The notes: generated by a model from the letters alone, not told the origin. A stretch of 64,000 bases of DNA from Sphingomonas gei (GCF_004792685.1 NZ_SRXT01000004.1:496001-560000); one strand, 5' to 3'. Numbered from the stretch's first letter, positions 1 to 9,266 are shown. Numbers and translations: made by a program.

Positions 1-1
1 C

Positions 2-712
2 GAACTCGGCTGGCAGAAATTCCTCGGCCGCGAGCTGGTTCTGGCCGGGCCCCACGGTCTCGAGCGTCCGATGGTGATGGACGCGACCGTCGATCAGCAG
101 GACGGCTATCGCTTCGTCTATTGCCTGCCCTTCGCGCCCGACCGGGTCTTCGTCGAAGACACCTATTACAGCGACGACCGCACAATCGACGCGGGCCTGC
201 TCGGCAGCCGGATCGACGCCTATAGCGCGGCGCGCGGCTGGCAGGTCGATTCGACCGCCCGCGAGGAGAGCGGCTTGCTCCCGGTGGCGTTCGGCGGCGA
301 TTTCCAGGCCTATTGGCGTTCGGGCGGCGCAGGAATTGCCAAGGCCGGGATGCGCGCCGGGCTGTTCCATCCGCTGACCAGCTATTCGCTGCCTGACGCG
401 GTGCGCACCGCATCGCTGGTGGCGCATGCCGGCAATTTCGACGGCGCCGCGCTCCACGACTTGCTGCACGGCTACGCCGCACGCATCTGGCGCACCCGGC
501 GATTCTATCGCTTGCTGGCGGCAATGTTGTTCAAAGCCGCCGAGCCCGAGGAACGCTATCGCGTCCTCGCGCGCTTCTATCGGCTGGACGAGGGACTGAT
601 CCGCCGCTTTTATGCGGCCAGTTCAAGCCTGGGCGACAAGATCCGGGTGATGACGGGCAAGCCGCCGGTGCCGATCGGCCGGGCGGTGCGCGCGATAATG
701 GGGGTCGAATGA
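2..712 (+). CDS. crtY: lycopene beta-cyclase, 5' end outside the window
   Basis: Lycopene cyclase closes the beta-ionone rings of lycopene to give beta-carotene, at the inner membrane. The open frame enters the window at base 2 and gives 236 residues with no start codon inside the window that fits the family, so this is the C-terminal part of a protein usually near 380-390 residues. The first visible residues (GWQKFLGRELVLAGPHG) and the following RFVYCLPF and EDTYYSD segments are typical of bacterial CrtY. The next gene, crtI, begins inside the stop codon (ATGA overlap at 709-712), so the two are translationally coupled. The cluster order crtY-crtI-crtB is the usual one in sphingomonads. The identification is firm; the true start cannot be seen. 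Confidence 0.93.
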   Translation, partial: ELGWQKFLGRELVLAGPHGLERPMVMDATVDQQDGYRFVYCLPFAPDRVFVEDTYYSDDRTIDAGLLGSRIDAYSAARGWQVDSTAREESGLLPVAFGGDFQAYWRSGGAGIAKAGMRAGLFHPLTSYSLPDAVRTASLVAHAGNFDGAALHDLLHGYAARIWRTRRFYRLLAAMLFKAAEPEERYRVLARFYRLDEGLIRRFYAASSSLGDKIRVMTGKPPVPIGRAVRAIMGVE

Positions 713-2187
713 AAAAAGCAGCAGTCATCGGTGCAGGATTTGGCGGGCTCGCGCTCGCGATCCGGCTGCAATCGGCGGGCGTGGATACCACCATCCTCGA
801 AGCGCGCGACAAGCCCGGCGGGCGCGCCTATTTCTGGGAGCGCGACGGCTTCGTCTTCGATGCCGGCCCCACCGTGATCACCGCGCCCGAGTCCTTGCAG
901 GAACTGTGGCGGCTGTCGGGGCACGACATTTCGGAAGACGTCAATCTGATGCCGGTGTTGCCCTTTTACCGGCTGTCCTGGCCCGACGGCACTGCGTTCG
1001 ATTACGGCAATGACGATGCCCAGCTCGGCGCCGAGATCGCCCGGCTCAATCCCGACGATGTCGACGGCTATCGCCGCTTCCTCAAATATTCGGAAGGCGT
1101 CTATCGCGAGGGCTATCTCAAGCTCGGCCATGTCGCGTTCCTCGATTTCGGATCGATGGTCCGCGCCGCGCCGGCGCTGATGAAATACCAGGCATGGCGC
1201 TCGGTCTATTCGATGGTGTCGCATTTCGTGAAGAACGAGAAGCTCCGCCAGGCACTGAGCTTCCACACCCTGCTGGTCGGCGGCAATCCGACGACGACGA
1301 GCGCGATCTACGCATTGATCCACAAGCTGGAGCGCGACGGCGGAGTCTGGTTTGCCGAGGGCGGCACCAACAAGCTCGTCGCCGGGATGGTCCGCCATTT
1401 CGAGCGGCTGGGCGGCGTGATGCGGCTCGGCGATCCCGTGGCGGGGATCGACACGCTCGGCGACCGCGCGACCGGCGTGCGCACCGAGAGCGGCTTCGAG
1501 TTGCTGGTCGATGCCGTCGCCAGCAACGCCGATATCGTCCACAGCTATCGCGACTTGCTTAAGGGCTCGCGCAGCGCCCAACGCGCCGCGTCGAAGCTCG
1601 AGCAGAAGCGCTTCTCGCCGTCGCTGTTCCTCGTTCATTTCGGCGTGCGCGGCACGTTCCCCGAGATCCCGCACCATTCGATCCTGTTCGGCCCGCGCTA
1701 TCAGGGGCTGCTCGCCGACATCTATGATCACGGCGTGCTGAGCGAGGATTTCTCGCTTTATCTGCATCATCCGACCGCGACCGATCCGACGATGGCGCCG
1801 GCGGGGCATTCGACTTTCTATGCGCTCGCCCCGGTGCCGCACATGGGCAAATTCCCCGCCGACTGGAGCGAAATCGGCCCGGTGCTCGAAGAGCGCATCC
1901 TCGCCGAAGTCTCGCGCCGGCTGATTCCCGACCTCAAGGATCGTATCGTGACCAAATTCTCCTACGCGCCGCCCGATTTCGCTACCGACCTGCGCGCGCA
2001 TCTCGGCTCGGCGTTCAGCCTCGAGCCGATCCTCACCCAGAGCGCCTGGTTCCGCGTCCACAATCGCGACGAGGCGATCTCGAATCTCTATTTCGTCGGT
2101 GCGGGCACGCATCCGGGCGCGGGCATCCCCGGCGTGGTCGGCAGCGCCAAGGCGACCGCGGCGCTGATGCTGGGCGACGCCCGGTGA
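709..2187 (+). CDS. crtI: phytoene desaturase
   Basis: CrtI is an FAD-dependent desaturase that turns phytoene into lycopene. The 492-residue protein is full length for the family. It opens with a dinucleotide-binding GAGFGG motif (residues 8-13) followed by an acidic residue at E31 and the PGGRA segment. Near the C-terminus it carries the NLYFVGAGTHPGAGIPG signature that bacterial phytoene desaturases share. It starts at the ATG overlapping the crtY stop, and its own stop overlaps the GTG start of the next gene, so it sits in the middle of a tightly packed operon. Function is known from the family; nothing in the sequence suggests a defect. Confidence 0.96.
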   Translation: MKKAAVIGAGFGGLALAIRLQSAGVDTTILEARDKPGGRAYFWERDGFVFDAGPTVITAPESLQELWRLSGHDISEDVNLMPVLPFYRLSWPDGTAFDYGNDDAQLGAEIARLNPDDVDGYRRFLKYSEGVYREGYLKLGHVAFLDFGSMVRAAPALMKYQAWRSVYSMVSHFVKNEKLRQALSFHTLLVGGNPTTTSAIYALIHKLERDGGVWFAEGGTNKLVAGMVRHFERLGGVMRLGDPVAGIDTLGDRATGVRTESGFELLVDAVASNADIVHSYRDLLKGSRSAQRAASKLEQKRFSPSLFLVHFGVRGTFPEIPHHSILFGPRYQGLLADIYDHGVLSEDFSLYLHHPTATDPTMAPAGHSTFYALAPVPHMGKFPADWSEIGPVLEERILAEVSRRLIPDLKDRIVTKFSYAPPDFATDLRAHLGSAFSLEPILTQSAWFRVHNRDEAISNLYFVGAGTHPGAGIPGVVGSAKATAALMLGDAR

Positions 2188-2765
2188 AGCGCGTCGCAGT
2201 CTATTGCGGCTCGGCGACCCCCGCGAATCCCGTCTACATCGAATCCGCCCGCCAAGTCGGGCGGACCCTCGCCGAGCGCGGCATCGGCCTGGTCTATGGC
2301 GGCGGCAAGCTCGGGCTGATGGGCGCGGTGGCCGATTCGGCGCTTGAAGCCGGCGGCGAGGTCATCGGCGTGATTCCGCAGGCGCTGGTCAATGCCGAAG
2401 TCGCGCATCGCGGGCTGACCGAACTCCACGTCGTCGATACCATGCACGAGCGCAAGGCGCGCTTCACCGAGCTCGCCGACGGCTTCGTCAATCTGCCGGG
2501 CGGGACCGGCACGATGGACGAATTGTGGGAAGCGCTGAGCTGGGCGCAGCTCGGCTATCATGCCGATCCGATCGGGCTGCTCAACGTGGCCGGCTATTAC
2601 GACAAGCTGATCGACTTCTGGCAGCACATGGGCAGCGTCGGCTTCGTGCGGCCGCAGCACCAGGGGCTGCTGCTGGTTGACGACAATCTCGATGGGCTGC
2701 TCGCGCAGATGGCGACTTTCGAGCCCGCCGTGCCGATCATCCAGATGAAGCGCGAAGACCTCTGA
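2184..2765 (+). CDS. LOG family protein (cytokinin riboside 5'-monophosphate phosphoribohydrolase-like)
   Basis: The 193-residue protein has the Rossmann-fold LOG architecture: a GGGKLGLMG loop at residues 39-47, an HERK segment near 88-91 and the diagnostic PGGTGTMDE motif at 105-113. LOG proteins hydrolyse the N-glycosidic bond of nucleoside 5'-monophosphates such as AMP or cytokinin precursors. The older label lysine decarboxylase for this family is not supported. The GTG start overlaps the crtI stop by four bases, and the gene downstream (crtB) begins at or just inside this stop, so it is inserted within the carotenoid operon. Its link with carotenoid synthesis is unknown. A second, larger LOG gene lies at 44692. 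Confidence 0.9.
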   Translation: MKRVAVYCGSATPANPVYIESARQVGRTLAERGIGLVYGGGKLGLMGAVADSALEAGGEVIGVIPQALVNAEVAHRGLTELHVVDTMHERKARFTELADGFVNLPGGTGTMDELWEALSWAQLGYHADPIGLLNVAGYYDKLIDFWQHMGSVGFVRPQHQGLLLVDDNLDGLLAQMATFEPAVPIIQMKREDL

Positions 2766-3703
2766 GCGGAACTCTGCCCGGGCGCGACGCCATCGTCGCA
2801 ACGGCGGGTGAGTCGATCGGCCGCGGCTCGAAGAGCTTTTCGGCGGCGAGCCGGCTGTTCGATCGGCCGACGCGCGAGCGGGCCTGGCTGCTCTACGCTT
2901 GGTGCCGCGCCTGCGACGATCTCGCCGATGGGCAGGATCACGGGCACGGCATGGAAGCAGTCGCCGATCCCGCGGCGCGCCTGGAGGCGATCCGCCTGCG
3001 CACCGCGGCGGCACTAGAAGGGCGCTGGGTCGGCGACCCCGCCTTCGACGCGCTGCGTATCGTCGTCGCGGAAACCGCGATGCCGCATCGGCTGGTGTGG
3101 GACGTGGTCGAAGGCTTCGCGCTGGACGCGGCGGGCTGGCGACCGCGCAGCGAGGCCGATCTGCTGCAATATTGCTACCACGTCGCCGGCGCGGTCGGCT
3201 GCATGATGGCCGTGGTAATGGGAGTTCCCCCCGAGAATGACTGGGTGCTCGACCGCGCCTGCGACCTCGGTCTCGCCTTCCAGCTCGCCAACATCGCCCG
3301 CGACGTGGGCGAGGATGCCGCCGCCGGCCGCTGCTATCTTCCCTATGATTGGCTCGCCGAGGCCGGGATCGCACCCGATCGCCCGATGGAAGACAAAGTG
3401 AAGCTGGCCGCCGTAGCCCGGCGACTCACCGACCGCGCCGCCGAATATGGGGCACAGGCGCGCGCCGGCACACCGGCATTGTCGTTCCGCTCGGCCTGGG
3501 CAGTGCTCGCCGCCGCCGGCATCTACGGCGACATCGCGCGCAAGGTCGCGCAACGCGGACCGGCTGCATGGGACACGCGCGTTACGGTTTCGGGATTGGG
3601 CAAAATTGGCTGGGTCGCGCGATCCGGGGTACAGGCGTTCGATCGGAAGCGGCGCTACGCCGACGTCGACCTCATGCCTCAGGTCTGGAAAAGGCCGCGA
3701 TAA
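2762..3703 (+). CDS. crtB: phytoene synthase, probable CTG start
   Basis: CrtB condenses two geranylgeranyl diphosphates to phytoene, the first committed carotenoid step. Counting from 2762 gives 313 residues, with the first aspartate-rich motif DDLAD near residues 52-56 and the second, RDVGED, near 180-185. Sphingomonad homologues begin shortly before an SIGRGSKSF-like segment, which here lies upstream of the first ATG (2951). That ATG would remove the first catalytic motif. The frame upstream has no ATG, GTG or TTG, leaving CTG at 2762, overlapping the LOG stop as CTGA, or CTG at 2774. The start is therefore an inference; product identity is firm. Confidence 0.9.
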   Translation: MSGTLPGRDAIVATAGESIGRGSKSFSAASRLFDRPTRERAWLLYAWCRACDDLADGQDHGHGMEAVADPAARLEAIRLRTAAALEGRWVGDPAFDALRIVVAETAMPHRLVWDVVEGFALDAAGWRPRSEADLLQYCYHVAGAVGCMMAVVMGVPPENDWVLDRACDLGLAFQLANIARDVGEDAAAGRCYLPYDWLAEAGIAPDRPMEDKVKLAAVARRLTDRAAEYGAQARAGTPALSFRSAWAVLAAAGIYGDIARKVAQRGPAAWDTRVTVSGLGKIGWVARSGVQAFDRKRRYADVDLMPQVWKRPR

Positions 3704-3943
3704 TCAGCTGCCGCTGCGCTGGGTCCGGACCGGGCGCGCGTCGGCGACCTGACCGGTCTGGCGCTGGCAGGCGGCGCTGATGACGGGGAAGTCGATATCA
3801 GTGTTACGCCGAAGCGCGGCGGGCATCGCCTCCTGGCATGCCTGGATCGAAGTGTAGTGCGCGGGTTCGATTCGAGCCTGCTGACACTGCGCCGTGTCAT
3901 CGCCGCAGCCCATGATCGCCAGCACGTAAAGGACCTGATCCAT
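3704..3943 (-). CDS. small conserved hypothetical protein
   Basis: A 79-residue protein begins at an ATG at 3943 preceded by a strong purine-rich ribosome site (GGAAGGAAGAG) eight bases upstream. It has a short hydrophobic start (VLYVLAIMGC) and several cysteines, including C13 and two later pairs, and a basic tail. The hydrophobic start with following cysteine might be a signal or lipobox, but it is not a clear one. I recognise no domain. It ends immediately after crtB on the opposite strand, and its promoter region is shared with the divergent ABC transporter. The coding call rests on the ribosome site and codon use. Confidence 0.65.
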   Translation of the reverse strand: MDQVLYVLAIMGCGDDTAQCQQARIEPAHYTSIQACQEAMPAALRRNTDIDFPVISAACQRQTGQVADARPVRTQRSGS

Positions 3944-4036
3944 CGCTCTTCCTTCCGCCCTTTCAAACGAAGTAGACGGCGCTGCGTTCCGCCAAACTGT
4001 TGCAAGCGCGCGCCCGGCGCACCAGATCGACACTTG

Positions 4037-5857
4037 ATGCCTCCACAAAATCTTGAATCCGCGCCCGAGCGCCCGTTGCTCGCGACGATGAAGCGCTTCC
4101 TTCCGTATCTGTGGCCGAAGGATTCGCCGGGGCTGCGCGCGCGCATCGTCATCGCGCTGGTTCTCGTGGTCATCTCCAAGCTGATCCAGGTCTATGGCGC
4201 GCCGTTCGCGCTGCAGGGCGCGATCGATCGGATGGCGAGCGGATCGCGCGACGCGGTGTGGTTGGTGACCGCCCTGGTCGCCGGCTATGCCGCGGCGCGC
4301 CTCGGCGGCGTACTGTTCGACAACCTGCGCAACGCCGTGTTCGAGAAGGTTGGGCAGGATGCCACCCGCCGGCTCGCTTCGGACGTGTTCCGCCATCTCC
4401 ACAATTTGTCGCTGCGCTTCCATCTGGAACGACGCACCGGCGCGATCACCAAGGTGGTCGAGCGCGGCACCAAGAGCATCGATACGATGCTCTATTTTCT
4501 ACTATTCAACATCGCCCCGACGATCCTCGAACTCGCGCTCGTGCTCGGCATCTTCTGGACGCGCTTCGGCGTGTGGCTGGTCGTCGGCACGTTGGTGATG
4601 GTGGTGGTGTATATCGCCTTCACCCGCTGGGTGACCGATTGGCGCTCGAAGCTGCGCGAGCAGATGAACGACCTCGATACCGGCGCCGTCGCCCATGCGG
4701 TGGATTCGCTGCTTAACTTCGAGACGGTCAAATATTTCAACGCCGAGGCGCGCGAATCGGCGCGCTACGACAAGGCAATGGCGTCGTACATGAACGCCGC
4801 GGTCACTTCCGAGAACTCGCTCGCCTGGCTCAATATCGGCCAGGCGCTGATCACCAATCTGATGCTCGGCGCCGGCATGACCCTGGTGGTGTTCGGTTGG
4901 AGCTCGGGCAAGTTCACGGCGGGCGACGTGGTGCTCGTCTCGACTCTGCTCAGCCAGCTGTTCCGCCCGCTCGATATGCTCGGCTGGGTCTATCGCACGA
5001 TCCGCCAGGGCGTGATCGACATGGGCAGCATGTTCGACCTGATCGACACGCATGCCGAGATCGTCGACTCGCCTGGCGCGCAGCCGCTTGCGGTTCGCAA
5101 GGGCCATGTCCGCTTCGAGAATGTCGAGTTCGGCTATGATCCCGATCGTCAGATCCTCAAGGGGATCGACCTCGACATCCCCGCCGGCTCGACGGTGGCG
5201 GTGGTAGGACCTTCGGGCGCCGGCAAGTCGACGCTCGCCCGGCTGATCTACCGCTTTTACGACGTCACCGGCGGCCGGATCACGATCGACGGGCAGGATA
5301 TTCGCGACGTGACGCAGAGCTCGCTGCGCGCCGCGATCGGTATCGTGCCGCAGGATACCGTGCTGTTCAACGACACGATCGGCTACAACATCGCTTATGG
5401 CCGCGAAGGCGCCACCCCAGACGAAGTCGCGTCGGCGGCACGCGGTGCGGCGATCGCCGGCTTCATCCAGTCGCTTCCCGACGGGTTCGACGCGCGGGTA
5501 GGCGAACGCGGGCTGAAGCTGTCGGGCGGGGAGAAGCAGCGTGTCGCGATCGCCCGGACTCTGGTCAAGAACCCGCCGATCCTGATCCTCGACGAAGCGA
5601 CCAGCGCGCTCGACAGCCGTACCGAAGCCGACATCCAGGCGACGCTCGAAGCGATCGAGCGCGGCCGCACCACGATCGTGATCGCGCATCGCCTGTCGAC
5701 GGTGGTCCATGCCGATCGGATCATCGTCCTCGAAGCCGGCCGCGTCGCCGAGCATGGCACCCACGCCGCCTTGCTCCGCCAGAACGGCATCTATGCCGAA
5801 ATGTGGGCCCGTCAGGCGCAGGAACGCGAGGCAGGCGACGAACTCGCGGCCGAATAG
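4037..5857 (+). CDS. Atm1-type ABC transporter, fused permease and ATPase
   Basis: A 606-residue half transporter with an N-terminal six-helix exporter domain (about residues 30-330) and a C-terminal ATPase. The ATPase shows Walker A GPSGAGKST near 391, signature LSGGEKQR near 494 and Walker B ILILDEATSALD near 514. The sequence TRRLASDVFRHLHNLSLRFH and the overall layout are typical of the Atm1/HMT1/ABCB7 family, which exports glutathione-based sulfur or metal conjugates across the inner membrane and works as a homodimer. ATG 4037 was chosen because the proteins of this family begin shortly before the RPLLATMKRFLPYLWP segment. An upstream extension is open but would run into the divergent gene's leader. 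Confidence 0.92.
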   Translation: MPPQNLESAPERPLLATMKRFLPYLWPKDSPGLRARIVIALVLVVISKLIQVYGAPFALQGAIDRMASGSRDAVWLVTALVAGYAAARLGGVLFDNLRNAVFEKVGQDATRRLASDVFRHLHNLSLRFHLERRTGAITKVVERGTKSIDTMLYFLLFNIAPTILELALVLGIFWTRFGVWLVVGTLVMVVVYIAFTRWVTDWRSKLREQMNDLDTGAVAHAVDSLLNFETVKYFNAEARESARYDKAMASYMNAAVTSENSLAWLNIGQALITNLMLGAGMTLVVFGWSSGKFTAGDVVLVSTLLSQLFRPLDMLGWVYRTIRQGVIDMGSMFDLIDTHAEIVDSPGAQPLAVRKGHVRFENVEFGYDPDRQILKGIDLDIPAGSTVAVVGPSGAGKSTLARLIYRFYDVTGGRITIDGQDIRDVTQSSLRAAIGIVPQDTVLFNDTIGYNIAYGREGATPDEVASAARGAAIAGFIQSLPDGFDARVGERGLKLSGGEKQRVAIARTLVKNPPILILDEATSALDSRTEADIQATLEAIERGRTTIVIAHRLSTVVHADRIIVLEAGRVAEHGTHAALLRQNGIYAEMWARQAQEREAGDELAAE

Positions 5858-5858
5858 C

Positions 5859-6131
5859 TCAGGCCTTGAGGTCCTGCCATTCGGGATGCCTGGCCATATA
5901 GGCCGCGACGAAGCTGCATTGCGGCCGGACCTTGAGCCCGCGGCTGCGAACGTCGGTAAGTGCTCCCTCGATGAGCCGGCTACCGACGCCCATGCCCTGC
6001 AGCGATCCGGGCACGACCGTGTGAGTGAAGGTAATCACGTCGCCCTCGATCTGATATTCGGCGAAGGCGATATGGCCCTGCTCGGTCAGTTCGAAACGTT
6101 GCTCGTCAATATTGTCGCGGACGTCGCTCAT
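5859..6131 (-). CDS. small GNAT-type N-acetyltransferase (YjdJ-like)
   Basis: This 90-residue protein matches the short acetyltransferase family of the YjdJ/NATD1 kind. It has the HTVVPGSLQGMGVGSRLIEGAL acetyl-CoA-binding loop region followed by a conserved CSFVAAYMARHPEW ending. Such minimal GNAT proteins bind acetyl-CoA; their acceptors are generally unknown. It is convergent with the ABC transporter, with one base between stops, and is divergent from the hydrolase at 6212. Its length is normal for the family. Confidence 0.88.
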   Translation of the reverse strand: MSDVRDNIDEQRFELTEQGHIAFAEYQIEGDVITFTHTVVPGSLQGMGVGSRLIEGALTDVRSRGLKVRPQCSFVAAYMARHPEWQDLKA

Positions 6132-6211
6132 CGGGCACCTTTGCTGTGCGGCGCGTTGTCGCCGTAACTGGACCCTATAGAACGGCCCGGATCGGGCAAG
6201 GAGCCGAAAAG

Positions 6212-7177
6212 ATGTTGTTTCCTCTGGGCGTATTGGGCGTGGCTAGCCTTGGGCTAGCCGGATGGTCGGCCTATGCCGGTCGCAAGGCCGAGGAGATGGT
6301 GCCGGCCGATGGCCAATTCGTCGAAGTGCCGGGCGCGCATCTTCACTATGTCGACATCGGACCGCGCGATGCGCCTGCGATCGTCATGCTCCACGGGCTG
6401 ATGGGGCAGCTCCGCAACTTCTCGCATTCGCTGTCGGAGCGGCTGGCGGCGGACCACCGCGTGATCCTCGTCGACCGCCCGGGCTGGGGGCATTCCACGA
6501 TCGACGGGCCGCGCCCGGGGATCGTCGCGCAGGCGGGGATGATCGCCGCGCTGATCGAGCAGCTCGAACTCGATACGCCTTTGCTGGTCGGCCATTCGAT
6601 GGGCGGGGCGGTGGCGCTCGCGCTCGGGCTCGATCGACCCGAGTTGGTCCGCGGGCTCGCGCTGATCGCGCCGCTCAGCCAGCCGGTGGGCACGGTGCCC
6701 AAGCCCTTTGCCGGCCTGCTCGCGCCGCAGCCGCTACGTCCCGCGATCGCGTGGCTGGTCGCGGTGCCCGCGGGAACGATGTCGGGCGCCAAGGTGGCGC
6801 AGGCGGTGTTCGCGCCCGATCCGGTGCCCGACGACTTCGCGACGCGCGGCGGCGGCGCGCTGTCGCTGCGCCCCAAAAGCTATATGGCGGGATCGTTCGA
6901 AATTCGCGCCGCACCCGCCGAAATGACAGCGCTCGCGGCGCGCTACGCCAGCTTCCGCGTGCCCGTCGCCATCCTGTACGGCCGCGACGACCAGGTGCTC
7001 GACCCGCAATTGAACGGCGCGAAGACCGCCGCCGAGATCCCCGGCGCGACGATCGACCGGATCGCAGGCGGGCACATGCTCCCGGTCAGCCACGCCGGCG
7101 AAACCGAGGCCTGGCTGCGGCGCGTGCTGGCCGGGAAGCCTCAGGCCACCGGCGGTGCGCTGACCGACAGCCGCTGA
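6212..7177 (+). CDS. alpha/beta hydrolase, membrane-anchored or exported
   Basis: A 321-residue alpha/beta hydrolase fold protein. It begins with a hydrophobic segment (about residues 2-18) that could be an uncleaved anchor or signal, then has the oxyanion motif MLHGLMGQ, the nucleophile elbow GHSMGG (Ser near 128), an aspartate in YGRDDQVLD, and the catalytic histidine in GGHMLP near 285. The ATG at 6212 follows AAGGAG with eight bases spacing. An earlier in-frame ATG at 6146 lies in the divergent leader and lacks this support. The substrate cannot be told. The 3' end overlaps the convergent membrane-protein gene by 37 bases. Confidence 0.88.
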   Translation: MLFPLGVLGVASLGLAGWSAYAGRKAEEMVPADGQFVEVPGAHLHYVDIGPRDAPAIVMLHGLMGQLRNFSHSLSERLAADHRVILVDRPGWGHSTIDGPRPGIVAQAGMIAALIEQLELDTPLLVGHSMGGAVALALGLDRPELVRGLALIAPLSQPVGTVPKPFAGLLAPQPLRPAIAWLVAVPAGTMSGAKVAQAVFAPDPVPDDFATRGGGALSLRPKSYMAGSFEIRAAPAEMTALAARYASFRVPVAILYGRDDQVLDPQLNGAKTAAEIPGATIDRIAGGHMLPVSHAGETEAWLRRVLAGKPQATGGALTDSR

Positions 7178-7749
7178 CCGCCGGGCAGCTTCACCGACCC
7201 GGCCCCGGCCTGCTTCTGGACGAAAGACCCGATGAACGCGCCGAGCGTCAGCTTGGCCATGTCCATGAAGGGAGGAAAGCGGATCGCGAGGAGCGAGAAA
7301 AACAGGGTCAGCCCGATCGTCGCGAGCGGCAGGCCAGTCAGCCCCAATTTGGTGAACGCGCCGGTGAAGCCGCTCAGGCTGGTCAGCCGGATATATTGCG
7401 TGACTGCGTCTTCCTGCCCGGATTTGACCTGGTCGCAGATCGCCGCCCATTCCTCGCTGTTGATCACGCGCCCCGGCTGCTGCCCGCGCGAAAGCCCCAC
7501 CGATCGCAGCAGCTGGATGCCCAGAAACGCCCCGACGAAACCGATCGTGCTGAGGATGAGTTCGGGGGTGAAGTCCGCGAGCGTGGTCGCGCGCTCGCTC
7601 GCCTTGCTGTCGTCCTGCACCAGCAGATAGCAAACGAACCCGAACAGCGCGACCGCTCCATAGATCAGCCCGATGCCCGCCAAGGCCAGCGAACTACGTC
7701 CCAAATTGAATCCACGCGGTTCGTCCGAATCACTTGCGCCATTGTCCAT
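7141..7749 (-). CDS. hypothetical membrane protein
   Basis: A 202-residue protein with hydrophobic stretches near residues 21-43 (LALAGIGLIYGAVALFGF), 66-82 (ILSTIGFVGAFLGIQLL), about 128-165 and a weaker one after 165. It has an acidic N-terminus and no signal peptide, which suggests three or four transmembrane segments. I recognise no catalytic motif or named family. The gene is followed on its 3' side by the overlapping end of the hydrolase gene on the other strand. The codon pattern and the good A-rich leader upstream of 7749 support it being real. Confidence 0.75.
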   Translation of the reverse strand: MDNGASDSDEPRGFNLGRSSLALAGIGLIYGAVALFGFVCYLLVQDDSKASERATTLADFTPELILSTIGFVGAFLGIQLLRSVGLSRGQQPGRVINSEEWAAICDQVKSGQEDAVTQYIRLTSLSGFTGAFTKLGLTGLPLATIGLTLFFSLLAIRFPPFMDMAKLTLGAFIGSFVQKQAGAGSVKLPGGQRLSVSAPPVA

Positions 7750-7814
7750 GATATTTCCCTCCCTGTGCTGGTCGGGAAGCTACCATGAAAGCAGCTCAAG
7801 TATAGAAGCAGCGC

Positions 7815-9266
7815 TCAACCCGCTTCGGACGGTTGGGTAGTCCAGCCGAGCCGGGGAATCGTGATCGAACGCTTGCCGGCAAGGTCGACGCGGGTGACGA
7901 ACAGCTCCCGGCTCTCGATATACGTCAGCAGACGGCGCACGCGGCCGAGCGAGCTGGTGCCGTACGTCGCGGCCAACTCGGTGTCGCTCGGGCAGGGCAG
8001 CCCCTCGCGCGCGGCGCGGGCGACGAGCAGGAACGGCCCGAGCATGTCGTCGGGCAGCGCGCGTGCGGCGTCGAGCGCCTGCGCCCAATCGGCGTCGGGA
8101 TCGCCGTGAATCCCCGCCCGCGCCGCCGACAGCCGGCGGACGAAACCCGAAAGATCGAGCGGCGGCCGCGCCAGCCCGACCATCCGGCAGCGGACCAGGA
8201 AGTCCTGATAGAGCACCGAAGGCGAGCGATAGGTCGAATCGGGATCTTCGACGATGTCGCGCAGCACCTCCGCAATGCGCCCGGCGGCTTCGTCGGGATC
8301 CACCGCCACTTCGTCCACCGGTGCGGGAGTCGAGCGGGCGAGTGCCTCGATCAGTCGTTCCGAGGGCATCTGGGTCGGCGCCGGGCTGGGCGCGGGCGGG
8401 GTCCATTCGGGCTCGGCCGGGGCGAGCAGCAATCCCTTCATGTCCTCCGCCACCGCCTGCGGCAGCGGCGTCAGCTTGGGGCTCGAGCTGCGCGCGCTGG
8501 TCTCGACCGCGCCGATCTCGATCGCCACCGGCCGCCGCGCCACTGCCGGCCCGAGCGCGAGGAAATGGCCGCGCTGCAAGTCGCGGATCGCTTCGGCTTG
8601 GCGGCGCTCCATCCCGAGCAGATCGGCGGCGCGCGCCATGTCGATGTCGAGAAAGGTGCGCCCCATCAGGAAGTTCGAGGCCTCGGCGGCAACATTCTTG
8701 GCGAGCTTGGCGAGCCGCTGGGTGGCGATCACGCCGGCGAGCCCGCGCTTGCGCCCGCGGCACATCAGATTGGTCATCGCGCTCAGCGACGCACGGCGCA
8801 CCTCTTCGGCGACCTCGCCACCGCCCGCCGGCGCGAACAATTGCGCTTCGTCGACCACCACCAAGGCCGGATACCAATGCTCGCGCGGCGCATCGAACAG
8901 CCCGTTGAGGAATGCCGCGGCGCATTTCATCTGGCCCTCGGCCTCGAGCCCCTCGAGGCTGAGCACCACCGAGGCGCGGTGCTCGCGGATCCGGGCGGCA
9001 AAGCGCGCGACGTCGCGCTCGCTATGCTCGGACGCCTCGATCGCGATATGGCCATAGCGATCGCTCAAAGTGACGAAATCGCCCTCGGGATCGATCACCA
9101 CTTGCTGGACCTGCCCGGCGCATTGCTCGAGCAGCCGGCGCAGCAGATGCGACTTTCCCGACCCCGAATTGCCCTGGACGAGCAGACGGGTGGCCAGGAG
9201 CTCCTCGAGATCCATCGACACCGGCGCGCCGCCGCTGTCCTTGCCCATTTCCACACGAACCGTCAT
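7815..9266 (-). CDS. HerA-like (DUF87) ATP-binding protein
   Basis: A 483-residue P-loop ATPase with Walker A GNSGSGKSH at residues 32-40, a VIDPEGDF segment characteristic of HerA/FtsK-like ATPases, Walker B LVVVDEAQLF near 146-155, and GLAGVIATQRLAKL, which resembles the sensor region of the DUF87/HerA group. HerA proteins act as hexameric DNA-translocating motors, often with a nuclease (NurA). No nuclease gene is next to it. I prefer the ATG at 9266 (MTVRVEMGK); an in-frame ATG at 9290 would add eight residues. The C-terminal 180 residues resemble a helical DNA-binding extension but were not identified. Confidence 0.82.
   Translation of the reverse strand: MTVRVEMGKDSGGAPVSMDLEELLATRLLVQGNSGSGKSHLLRRLLEQCAGQVQQVVIDPEGDFVTLSDRYGHIAIEASEHSERDVARFAARIREHRASVVLSLEGLEAEGQMKCAAAFLNGLFDAPREHWYPALVVVDEAQLFAPAGGGEVAEEVRRASLSAMTNLMCRGRKRGLAGVIATQRLAKLAKNVAAEASNFLMGRTFLDIDMARAADLLGMERRQAEAIRDLQRGHFLALGPAVARRPVAIEIGAVETSARSSSPKLTPLPQAVAEDMKGLLLAPAEPEWTPPAPSPAPTQMPSERLIEALARSTPAPVDEVAVDPDEAAGRIAEVLRDIVEDPDSTYRSPSVLYQDFLVRCRMVGLARPPLDLSGFVRRLSAARAGIHGDPDADWAQALDAARALPDDMLGPFLLVARAAREGLPCPSDTELAATYGTSSLGRVRRLLTYIESRELFVTRVDLAGKRSITIPRLGWTTQPSEAG

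Noticed and set aside
610..2112. 500-codon open frame opposite crtI
   Set aside because: Antisense shadow of a recognised gene with no protein-like features.
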